Source: UBA1181 sp045617845 (GTDB lineage: Bacteria > Bacteroidota > Bacteroidia > Bacteroidales > Paludibacteraceae). Taken from it: a stretch of 16,017 nucleotides of DNA. The stretch spans positions 1 to 16,017 of the forward strand of contig JAZLJL010000007.1 in the NCBI GenBank assembly GCA_045617845.1. The letters are read 5' to 3'. The position numbers were made by a program, and so were the translations under genes. Below the pieces are notes generated by a model, which did no database searches, was not told the DNA's origin, and was given only the letters and a program-made list of their open reading frames with translations. Each line of letters opens with the position of its first letter. Within the stretch, counting starts at the first letter, position 1. Shown here one piece after another: positions 1 through 7,340 of the stretch.

Positions 1-185
1 TTTTTATGGATACTTTTTGTCTATTTTAATCATTTCCTCAGTCACAATGGAACCCCATTGCTCCTATCGGAAATAATCAAAATATCCTAAAAAGTCTCTC
101 ATAAAAATCTCCAATAAAAAAATTTAAACAGCTTCTTAATATGAAAGCGGAGTATAGTTAGTTTAATGGTGTATTTTTGTTGTGT

Positions 186-2363
186 ATGAATGGTGTGTTT
201 CCCATATTAGCGCGACTTCTTATTGTCTGTTTTTGTGGCTTGGTCTTTTCTTCTTGTGTGGACAAGGATGAAGAGAGGGCAACGGAGGTGGATGGATCCT
301 TGAAAAAGAAGGAAAAGATAGCGGTGCTCGTTACCAATTCGAATAGGAAACGATGGGAACGTACATTGTCTTGGGCATCGGAAAACATAAAGGAAGCGCA
401 GAAAGGAAACGGTTTGCAATTCGATTTTCAATTTGATTTCATGGACGAGGACGCCAGTGAGCTGGACGTGAATACTTTTGTCACAAAAGTGCTTTTCGAT
501 TCGTCATATGTGGCGATGATTGGTCCGGAGACTTCAACCAACGGAGAAAAGATTGCGCAGATATTTTCCAATTATGAAAAACAATGCAAGAAAGACCCCA
601 TTCCATTATTCCTTCCAATCGCGACAAGTGTGGACGTGCAACGGAAAAACGTGGAAGAGGATTGGCTATGGTGCCTTTCAGAAACCAATATCACGCAATC
701 AGAGATATTGCTTTCCGTCGTTCAATTTTATTTGAATAAATATTCCGAATATTCGATGAAAATAAATTTTGTGTGTTCTGACGATTCTTATGGGGAGAGT
801 TTTTCCATATGGTTGCCTTTTGTGGCCACAGAGTTCGCTGTCCCGATAACAAGCTGCATCACTATTCCTACGTTAGTAAGTAATGAGGACTTGAGTAAAA
901 TCGTAGACGAGAGATTTGGAGATTCGGATAGTTTCGTTAATCTTGTGGTTATTTGCTGTAGCGCCCCGCAAACTTGCGCCCAACTAAATCAATTGTTGAT
1001 GGATAAATATTCCAATGAATTGTATGTCCCAATTTATTCTGACGCAATGTCGCCTAATCTGGTTGATTCTATGAAATTCGCTAACGGTGTTGTCATGGGG
1101 GCAGATCCACAATATGGTTTTGGTGTGATGTATCAGGCTAAATTCGACGAAAGTCCTTTTTTCGGGGAGGCTCAAGTCTATGACGCACTCCTTTTAACAT
1201 GGTTGTCGCTTTGCGAACAATATTATTCCGGAAGCGACCAGTCGTTAAGCCAGTCCATAGAAAAGATAACAAGACAAAGTCCTGTCAACGCTAAATTGAA
1301 CTTCACGGCGCAAAACCTAAAGCAAGCTCTCGCGAATATTAGGGCGGGACAGAGTCCCGACGTGGCTGGAGCCTCTGGTCCTTTCGTGTTCGATGCCAAA
1401 TATGGAACGATACGGAAAAACTCCAATTACATATATTGGCAAACCGTGGATACTAACATAGAGGAGATTATCAGTTTATCCAAAGAGTATGGCTTGGGGG
1501 GAACGTCCAATGTCAATTCGTTGGAGTGGCAAATTAAACATATTGTGGACGATAACCCGTCGGGATATGTTTATCCGAACATACACGAGAATTGGGCGCT
1601 GCTTATTGCCGGGTCGGATTCTTGGAGTGATTACAGACATCAGGCGGATGTGCTTGCAATGTATTGGACGCTACGTCGACATGGTTATGATGATGATCAC
1701 ATCATACTTGTCGAGGAGGATAACATCGCGAATAATATCCAAAATTATTATGGCGGGAACGTGCATAACGAAGTGGGAGGACCTAACCTTCGCGAAAACG
1801 CCTCCATCGATTACTACTTGAACGAACTGACGAGTGCTGACATCCATAATATATTATGCGGATATGTAACTTCCAGAACACCGTTTGTGATACACTCCGA
1901 TAGCGACGATAACATTTTTGTGTTTTGGTGCGGGCATGGAAATACCAATGAACTGTTATACGGAAACAAAACGATTCCCGCCACGGAACTGAATGGATGG
2001 CTTACGGAAATGGAGCAGAGTAAGAAGTATAGGAAAATGCTTTTCACGATAGAAACGTGTTTCTCCGGAAGTGTCGCCGAAACGTGTGAAAACCATCATG
2101 GCGTATTGTTCATCACGGCGGCGAACGCAAAAGAAACTTCCTTGGTTGACAAAACTAATTATGACGAGGAGTTGAGGCTATACGTTTCCAACGGATTTAG
2201 CAATACGCTAATCCAAACAATTGACAGACAACCCAATATTGGGATAAGCGATTTGTATTACCAACTTGTATTGGGGACGTCTGGATCCCATGTCTCCATT
2301 TATGGATCAAAATCTTATGGGAATATATATCAATGTGATATGAGTGAATTTATAAAATATTAA
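186..2363 (+). CDS. Lipoprotein: periplasmic-binding-like sensor region fused to a legumain-type (C13) cysteine peptidase
   Basis: Predicted 725-residue lipoprotein. I chose ATG 186 because it gives a compact signal peptide ending in FSSC (Cys24); a TTG at 177 in the same frame is weaker. Cys24 is followed by VDKDEE, which fits the K-(D/E)2 surface-export signal of Bacteroidota lipoproteins. Residues about 40-440 look like a type-1 periplasmic binding fold: an IAVLVTNS strand, a MIGPETSTNGEKIA segment, then a second lobe with FVCSDDSYGESF. Residues about 468-690 match the C13 family (legumain, GPI8): WALLIAGSDSW, YRHQADV, a predicted catalytic His584 in CGHG and Cys625 in ETCFSGS. From memory of human legumain, its S1 arginine and glutamate correspond to Arg484 and Glu623. 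The legumain C-terminal inhibitory prodomain is absent. It heads a three-lipoprotein row. I am confident of the peptidase fold and lipoprotein nature, less so of the binding domain; activity and ligand are unknown. Confidence 0.85.
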   Translation: MNGVFPILARLLIVCFCGLVFSSCVDKDEERATEVDGSLKKKEKIAVLVTNSNRKRWERTLSWASENIKEAQKGNGLQFDFQFDFMDEDASELDVNTFVTKVLFDSSYVAMIGPETSTNGEKIAQIFSNYEKQCKKDPIPLFLPIATSVDVQRKNVEEDWLWCLSETNITQSEILLSVVQFYLNKYSEYSMKINFVCSDDSYGESFSIWLPFVATEFAVPITSCITIPTLVSNEDLSKIVDERFGDSDSFVNLVVICCSAPQTCAQLNQLLMDKYSNELYVPIYSDAMSPNLVDSMKFANGVVMGADPQYGFGVMYQAKFDESPFFGEAQVYDALLLTWLSLCEQYYSGSDQSLSQSIEKITRQSPVNAKLNFTAQNLKQALANIRAGQSPDVAGASGPFVFDAKYGTIRKNSNYIYWQTVDTNIEEIISLSKEYGLGGTSNVNSLEWQIKHIVDDNPSGYVYPNIHENWALLIAGSDSWSDYRHQADVLAMYWTLRRHGYDDDHIILVEEDNIANNIQNYYGGNVHNEVGGPNLRENASIDYYLNELTSADIHNILCGYVTSRTPFVIHSDSDDNIFVFWCGHGNTNELLYGNKTIPATELNGWLTEMEQSKKYRKMLFTIETCFSGSVAETCENHHGVLFITAANAKETSLVDKTNYDEELRLYVSNGFSNTLIQTIDRQPNIGISDLYYQLVLGTSGSHVSIYGSKSYGNIYQCDMSEFIKY

Positions 2364-2383
2364 CGATTTAAAATTTTATTTGT

Positions 2384-3973
2384 ATGAAAAAGCTAATTTA
2401 TTCTTTGGCTGTGTTATCATGTATATTTGCGGCCTGTGAGAAAGATGATGAGGAAGTGGCCCCAAAACCCTCTTCTGATGCTATGGTCACTCATGAAGAC
2501 TCCACTTCGGTATATGTCTTCACGTATGACAAGTTTTTAACTACAAGTGACGTGTTGATCACGAAAGGCGACACTTCCCAAATATCGGTAAGTTCAACCT
2601 TGATAAAAAATATGGATAAGGAAACCCCAAAGAAGGGTAATGTTGTCGTCGTGTGGAACAAAATCAACGAGGAGCCATATTATTTGCGCGTGACGGAAAC
2701 GTCAGAGACAGAAGATCGTGTATTGTTGAACGTTAGTAAGGCTTATCCTTTTGAAGCGATTCCTGATGGCGACTATAAGCTATCTACTGACATCTACTAC
2801 AATCCGAATGCCTTGAGATCTCTCTCCAACGGAGATGAGTACGAAGTTTCGTTGTATGATGACAAAGAGGGTACTCACCACCCGATGGTCATTATCGAAG
2901 ATAGGAGCAACGCTCTGATGAACAATGGTTCGGTGGTGAACTCCATCGATTTGCAGGTGACCGAAACCGATAAGATGTTAAGGGAAAACGGATATATCGA
3001 TGTGCGAGAGTTGAGAAACGCGAACGCATCTTACGATGGAACCATCTTGGACTTTGAAAAGGAGTTCCACCCAGGTGTCATCGCTGTCCCTGGAATGGGT
3101 AAATCTATTGGAAACCACGGCGGTTGGATTGCTCTTTTCGGAGGTCTGGAAAAGCTCTACAAGGCGAGTGATCAAGATGAGTTTGGAATCAAAATGAAGG
3201 CTTACGCTAAAATCGACACCATCAGGTTGAAATCGAAATCGACCTTCCATGTGGAGGTTAAGACTTCTTGGGGTAGACCTTATTTCTTTGAAGCATATGA
3301 AAAGGGATCTATGGATTTCGAGATTTCCAATATCGGTTTCGGCTTGGGAGAAGGTTATTCGGGTGAATGCCAGCTTTCTTATTTCCCTGGCAAAACATTC
3401 GTTTTCTGGATCTGTGCGGTGCCTGTTGCTATTAAGGTGACTCCTAATTTGTACTTCAAATACAATTATGAGGCTTATGCCGTGATGGATTATCCAATCA
3501 ATTATAAGAAGCATAACGAAAACACTATCGGTATCAGATGGGAGAAGGGAAAAGGCGTGACTGACCTCTGTAAAGACAATTCCACTCCTGCCACCTATAA
3601 TGAACCTGCGGATTTCAAGGATTTCATCGGAAAATCACACTTGGCGTTCTGTGGTAAGGCTTCCGCTGGTATTTATCTTAGATCTAGTATCTTGTTGTAT
3701 AATGTTGTAGGACCTACACTCGGATTGGGTGTACGTACAGACTTGTCTGGTGAAATCGGGGACGAAGGCCAATTCGATGATTTGGGTAATTGGATTAACC
3801 ACATTCCATTGGAAGGATATGCGAAAATGGATATGGCCGTAGCTGGAGAATTGGGTGCGGAGGTTAGTCTCTTTGGTAAAAAGCTCTTCAACCGCGCTTA
3901 TGATGTCTATGATTTCAAGACATTTAATCTTTTCGACTATAAATTGGATCCTAACGGCACATCCCAAGAATAA
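2384..3973 (+). CDS. Lipoprotein of unknown family, probably surface-exposed
   Basis: Predicted 529-residue lipoprotein that I do not recognise. It starts MKKLIYSLAV, with the lipobox ending FAAC at Cys18. The next residues are EKDDEE, a good match to the Lys-plus-acidic signal that sends Bacteroidota lipoproteins to the cell surface. No transmembrane segment follows. Residues about 45-160 alternate short polar and hydrophobic stretches, suggesting beta strands. Residues about 290-520 are rich in aromatic and glycine residues (for example GFGLGEGYSGECQLSYF and PTLGLGVRTDLSGE), again suggesting a beta-rich structure. It begins 20 bases after the peptidase gene and ends 17 bases before the next lipoprotein gene, so the three are probably cotranscribed. 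By context it could be a partner, scaffold or substrate of the peptidase, but nothing in the sequence decides this. Confidence 0.75.
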   Translation: MKKLIYSLAVLSCIFAACEKDDEEVAPKPSSDAMVTHEDSTSVYVFTYDKFLTTSDVLITKGDTSQISVSSTLIKNMDKETPKKGNVVVVWNKINEEPYYLRVTETSETEDRVLLNVSKAYPFEAIPDGDYKLSTDIYYNPNALRSLSNGDEYEVSLYDDKEGTHHPMVIIEDRSNALMNNGSVVNSIDLQVTETDKMLRENGYIDVRELRNANASYDGTILDFEKEFHPGVIAVPGMGKSIGNHGGWIALFGGLEKLYKASDQDEFGIKMKAYAKIDTIRLKSKSTFHVEVKTSWGRPYFFEAYEKGSMDFEISNIGFGLGEGYSGECQLSYFPGKTFVFWICAVPVAIKVTPNLYFKYNYEAYAVMDYPINYKKHNENTIGIRWEKGKGVTDLCKDNSTPATYNEPADFKDFIGKSHLAFCGKASAGIYLRSSILLYNVVGPTLGLGVRTDLSGEIGDEGQFDDLGNWINHIPLEGYAKMDMAVAGELGAEVSLFGKKLFNRAYDVYDFKTFNLFDYKLDPNGTSQE

Positions 3974-3990
3974 AGTCACTATTCTCTGTA

Positions 3991-4989
3991 ATGATGAAAA
4001 TGATGTTTGAGTATTCAATAGATGGAAAGTTCCTCCGTAAAGTGGGGGGACTTTTCATCTGTTTGTCTTTTTTGATTAGTTTGTCGAGTTGCGAGAAAGC
4101 TGGTGAAATCTCGGATCCGACAGTGTATGAGGCGACGATTATTTTCCCGCCTTGTTCTTTAGGCGATAATGGCTTTTATGATAAATTGCTTCATGGAATT
4201 ACGGATTTTGAGGACAAGCATCCCGGGGAAAATTATCCAATCGTGATTTACACACCTTATGACCGTGACCAGGAAAAGCAAATGTATATCGCATGGTTTA
4301 ATAGCCTTTCGGACACCGAAGGTACCCGTAAACTTCTTATTGTCCCTAACGAAGAAGCGTTGGATGGCTTGGGTGATTATGTCTCTGATTTGCCGGAAAA
4401 TAACGATGTCCTGCTTTTTTCCGAGAAATCCAAACTGACGGCGTTGAAGGGTTGGCACCATACTTTTTTGGACGAATATTCCGTCGCCTTTAAGTTGGGA
4501 CAATATCTGGCGGAGGATAATAATATTTTCCCGGTCAAAATAAAGGTTTCCGGACAGGATTATCTTTTCAATAGCGTTGAAAAGGGGTTGTCTGATGGTT
4601 ATTATAGTATCAAGTCTTTTCCTATCGATTCGGTCATTATTGAAGATTCGGATAGCATCGTCAAAACGATGAACCGCATCTATTCTTTTGTCGATGATAT
4701 TTGTGAAAAATCGCAATATGGAACTTGTATCATACCTCTTTTAGGTGAATACCAAAATATTTTTTACTATTACGATTTGAATAGGGTCCTCTTTGTCGGA
4801 ATTGATGTGAATATCGACAGCTATGTTAATTGTCTGTTTTCCATAGTCCGTCATTATGACCTCTTGCTTTATGATAGATTGAACGAATGGGCCTTGAATA
4901 GGAATTTCACTCCTTATGAGCGATGTTGTAACGACGAAAAGTATATAGAGTGGCATCGTTCGTCTTTCTTTTATGATAAGATGGATTAG
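3991..4989 (+). CDS. Lipoprotein resembling a BMP/type-1 periplasmic binding protein
   Basis: Predicted 332-residue lipoprotein, third in the row. It has an unusually long start before the hydrophobic segment; in-frame ATGs at 3991, 3994, 4000 and 4003 are all possible. The lipobox ends LSSC at Cys34. The following residues, EKAGEI, lack an acidic cluster, so unlike its two neighbours it is probably retained facing the periplasm. The mature part begins with ATIIFPPCSLGDNGFYDKLL, reminiscent of the opening strand and 'GFND' loop of BMP (PnrA-like) substrate-binding proteins. A later FLDEYSVAFKLGQYLAE segment recalls the BMP 'EGAFLAG' region, and LFVGIDVN recalls the 'VIGVDVD' strand. No ABC transporter genes are nearby, so a sensing role is as likely as uptake. 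The fold call is tentative and the ligand unknown. Confidence 0.7.
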   Translation: MMKMMFEYSIDGKFLRKVGGLFICLSFLISLSSCEKAGEISDPTVYEATIIFPPCSLGDNGFYDKLLHGITDFEDKHPGENYPIVIYTPYDRDQEKQMYIAWFNSLSDTEGTRKLLIVPNEEALDGLGDYVSDLPENNDVLLFSEKSKLTALKGWHHTFLDEYSVAFKLGQYLAEDNNIFPVKIKVSGQDYLFNSVEKGLSDGYYSIKSFPIDSVIIEDSDSIVKTMNRIYSFVDDICEKSQYGTCIIPLLGEYQNIFYYYDLNRVLFVGIDVNIDSYVNCLFSIVRHYDLLLYDRLNEWALNRNFTPYERCCNDEKYIEWHRSSFFYDKMD

Positions 4990-5034
4990 TGGGGGCTTCG
5001 TTCTATCTCTTTTTGCCTTGACGTGAAATGGATT

Positions 5035-5065
5035 TTTGACGGAACGTGTATTTTTTGTAAGTTTG
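5035..5065 (+). promoter_or_regulatory. Bacteroidota-type promoter for the yhhN-like gene
   Basis: TTTG at 5035-5038 and TAAGTTTG at 5058-5065 are separated by 19 bases. This matches the TTTG-N19-21-TAnnTTTG primary promoter of Bacteroides and relatives exactly. Transcription would start near 5072, leaving a leader of roughly 105 bases before the ATG at 5179. It separates this gene from the lipoprotein row upstream. Confidence 0.7.
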
Positions 5066-5095
5066 TGGTAGGGGAGAAAATCAATTGTTCCAATC

Positions 5096-5111
5096 TTCGT
5101 CTATAGACGAA
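5096..5111. promoter_or_regulatory. Perfect 16-base palindrome in the leader of the yhhN-like gene
   Basis: The sequence TTCGTCTATAGACGAA is exactly its own reverse complement. It lies about 30 bases after the predicted promoter -7 box and 67 bases before the start codon. That position suits an operator bound by a dimeric regulator. No regulator gene is seen nearby, so the role is inferred. The palindrome has no loop, so it is a poorer candidate for an RNA hairpin. Confidence 0.45.
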
Positions 5112-5178
5112 ACTTTCGATTCTTTTCTCTGCCTATTCTTTAGAGATACGTGAATATGCATAATTTACATAGTTCCCT

Positions 5179-5859
5179 ATGGCTGACGTAATTGTTCTGA
5201 TCGCTTTTTTAGGAATACTAATACAGTCTATTTTCATCTTTGTTGAGCATAAGCGCCATTATCTCCTTGCGGATATCTTGAAGGGAACGGCCTCTTTGAT
5301 GTTTGTGGTCATCGGCTATATTGGCTTTTCTTGTTATTCAAGTGATTCTTTTGGCGGTAGAATCTTTGGAGGCTTGTTGTTCGGCATGGGTGGAGATATA
5401 GCCCTTAACTTGAGGTTCGTGCTTAAGGAGAGTGGAAAGAACGCCTTTATGTGTGGAATCGTTTTGTTTTTAATCGGGCACATTCTTTATCTTTCTGCGC
5501 TTGTCCCGCTTACGGATTGCCTGTTCGCTGATGTGGTTGTCGGTTTATCTCTTACGGCTGCGATTCTTTCCTATTTCTATTCGACAATGAAGCCTACAAT
5601 GGTCTTTAAAGTTTTCGGGGCGGTTTATTTGGGTGCCGTGATTGTCATGACGGTGATGGCCTTACAGCTTGCCGTGTCGACACGTTCTGCTTCTTCCTTG
5701 GTTTATTCGATTGGGGCTGTTTTATTCGCCGCATCTGATATTATTCTAATAATTAATACGTTCGGTGATTCTCGGAAGTTTTCTTTGCGGATATTGAATC
5801 TTTCGTTGTATTATGTGGGGCAATTATTGATAGCGGGTAGTTTGTTTTACGTGAGATAG
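5179..5859 (+). CDS. YhhN/TMEM86-family integral membrane protein (lysoplasmalogenase family)
   Basis: Predicted 226-residue protein made almost entirely of about seven or eight hydrophobic segments, the usual size and layout of the YhhN/TMEM86 family. Characterised members hydrolyse the vinyl-ether bond of lysoplasmalogens, releasing an aldehyde and a glycerophospholipid head. Family-typical elements are visible in order: Lys35-Gly36 after the first helix, GMGGDIAL with Asp73, FLIGHILY with His101, FAASDIIL with Asp187, and YYVGQLLI with Gln215 near the end. The paired acidic residues in helices are the likely active-site residues. The gene stands alone, with its own promoter and a terminator downstream, and converges on the kor operon. 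Bacterial family members are mostly untested, so the lysoplasmalogenase activity is presumed; plasmalogens are common in anaerobes, which fits. Confidence 0.85.
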   Translation: MADVIVLIAFLGILIQSIFIFVEHKRHYLLADILKGTASLMFVVIGYIGFSCYSSDSFGGRIFGGLLFGMGGDIALNLRFVLKESGKNAFMCGIVLFLIGHILYLSALVPLTDCLFADVVVGLSLTAAILSYFYSTMKPTMVFKVFGAVYLGAVIVMTVMALQLAVSTRSASSLVYSIGAVLFAASDIILIINTFGDSRKFSLRILNLSLYYVGQLLIAGSLFYVR

Positions 5860-5944
5860 TTGTGCGGGAAACGGTGGGAACAATTGGTTTGAAGCGATAT
5901 GCCGTGGACTTTTATGTGGTAAATATGATTGGGGGAATGATATA

Positions 5945-5974
5945 AAAAAAGCACCGTTTTCGCGGTGCTTTTTT
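5945..5974. terminator. Bidirectional rho-independent terminator
   Basis: GCACCG (5951-5956) and CGGTGC (5963-5968) form a perfect six-pair GC-rich stem with a six-base loop. It is flanked by an A-run before and a T-run after, so the hairpin works as a terminator on either strand. It sits between the converging yhhN-like gene and korC, which ends at 5994, and can serve both. Confidence 0.9.
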
Positions 5975-5993
5975 ATGTTAAGGAAGATTACTC

Positions 5994-6530
5994 TTACTTG
6001 ATGATCTCCATACCCTTTTTCAAGGCAGCCTCATTCATCGGGATGAGGTGATGGTGACGTTCAGGAAGGGTTTTCTTCAAACCTTTCAATACATTTTCCA
6101 ACTCTACGACTGGTCTGATCTTCAAGAATCCGCCGAGGAGGATCATGTTGAATGACTTAGCGGCATTCATTTCGATACAAGCGTCCATCGCATTGATTTT
6201 GTGGATGTTGATATCTTTCCTGGTTGGTTCGCTGGTGATTCCGTAAGGATCGTAGATCAACGTTCCGCCAGGTTTGATGGTCTTCTCGAACTTATCCAAA
6301 GATTGTTGGTTCAAGATGATGGCGGTGTCGTATGAGTTCAAAATCGGGGAACTGATCTTCTCGTCACTCAAGATAACAGTACAGTTGGCTGTACCACCAC
6401 GTTGTTCGGGACCATAAGCAGGCATCCAAGTAACCTCTTTGCCTTGCATCAAACCAGAGTAAGCAAGAATCTTACCCATAGAGAGGACACCCTGTCCTCC
6501 GAATCCAGCTATGATGATTTCTTCTTTCAT
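5994..6530 (-). CDS. korC: 2-oxoacid:ferredoxin oxidoreductase, gamma subunit
   Basis: Predicted 178-residue gamma subunit of a CoA-dependent 2-oxoacid:ferredoxin oxidoreductase (2-oxoglutarate or branched-chain 2-oxoacid type). The complex decarboxylates a 2-oxoacid, forms the acyl-CoA and passes electrons to ferredoxin in the cytoplasm. The family signatures are clear: GFGGQG at residues 9-14, and YGPEQRGGTANC at 39-50, part of the region that contacts CoA and the other subunits. The length is normal for a stand-alone gamma subunit. It is the last gene of the four-gene operon, starting 12 bases after korB. In some annotations it is simply called a 2-oxoacid:acceptor oxidoreductase family protein. 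The exact substrate cannot be read from this subunit. Confidence 0.9.
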   Translation of the reverse strand: MKEEIIIAGFGGQGVLSMGKILAYSGLMQGKEVTWMPAYGPEQRGGTANCTVILSDEKISSPILNSYDTAIILNQQSLDKFEKTIKPGGTLIYDPYGITSEPTRKDINIHKINAMDACIEMNAAKSFNMILLGGFLKIRPVVELENVLKGLKKTLPERHHHLIPMNEAALKKGMEIIK

Positions 6531-6542
6531 TTCGTCTGATTT

Positions 6543-7319
6543 TTATTTGTTAGCGTCTTTGTCAATAAGGTCACCGAGCGGATATTGAGGGAACATGTTC
6601 TCTTCCATCCATTTGTTGGCTTTCTCAGGGGTGAGCTTCCAACCGGATGAGCAAGTGGAAACGACCTCAACGACGTTGGCGCCGCCTTTGCCGTCCATAC
6701 AGTTCTCGAACGCTTTTCTGATGGCCTTCTTTGTCTTGCGTACTGCGGCAGCGTTTTGCACGCTTTGGCGGGTCACGTAGCGGGTACCTTCCAAATCCTT
6801 CAATTGGTTGGTGATCTTCAACGGATAACCATTCAATTTCACGTCACGACCGTACGGACAGGTAGCGGTTTTCATGCCTTCGATGGTAGTCGGAGCCATT
6901 TGTCCACCGGTCATACCGTAGATACCGTTGTTGATGAAGATGATGGCGATGCTTTCGCCACGGTTGCAAGCGTGGATAGTCTCTGCCGTACCGATAGCGG
7001 CGAGGTCACCGTCGCCTTGGTAAGTGAAGACCAACTTGTTAGGACGGAGACGCTTGATGGCGGTAGCCAACGCAGGCGCACGACCGTGAGCGGCCTCTTC
7101 CCAGTCGATGTCGATGTAGTTATATGCGAAAACCGCACAACCTACAGGAGTGACACCGATAGTGTCCTCAACTAAGCCCATCTCTTCGATCACTTCGGCG
7201 ATCAATTTATGAACGACACCGTGGCTACAGCCAGGGCAATAGTGCATCGGATTGTCATTCATGATATCCGGTTTCTTATAAACCAGATTCTCAGGTTTTA
7301 TTATATCTTCTAAAGCCAT
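6543..7319 (-). CDS. korB: 2-oxoacid:ferredoxin oxidoreductase, beta subunit (thiamine diphosphate-binding)
   Basis: Predicted 258-residue beta subunit, the part that binds thiamine diphosphate and carries out decarboxylation. The thiamine diphosphate motif runs from GDGD (residues 102-105) to the Asn pair at 130-131 in IFINNGIYGMTGGQ. HYCPGCSHG at 27-34, with Cys28 and Cys31, and a further Cys61 match the cysteines that hold a 4Fe-4S cluster in this subunit family; a fourth ligand is probably in the CSSGWK segment near the C-terminus. It starts 21 bases after korA and is followed by korC. The size and motifs are normal, with no sign of damage. Confidence 0.93.
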   Translation of the reverse strand: MALEDIIKPENLVYKKPDIMNDNPMHYCPGCSHGVVHKLIAEVIEEMGLVEDTIGVTPVGCAVFAYNYIDIDWEEAAHGRAPALATAIKRLRPNKLVFTYQGDGDLAAIGTAETIHACNRGESIAIIFINNGIYGMTGGQMAPTTIEGMKTATCPYGRDVKLNGYPLKITNQLKDLEGTRYVTRQSVQNAAAVRKTKKAIRKAFENCMDGKGGANVVEVVSTCSSGWKLTPEKANKWMEENMFPQYPLGDLIDKDANK

Positions 7320-7340
7320 TTTCTTTTTCGATTAAGTGAA

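Noticed and set aside
45..60. Six-pair hairpin CAATGG-aacc-CCATTG
   Set aside because: There is no T-run after it on either strand and it is too short to call as a terminator or regulatory RNA.
177..185. TTG start for the peptidase lipoprotein gene
   Set aside because: It adds only three residues before an ATG that gives a normal lipoprotein signal peptide.
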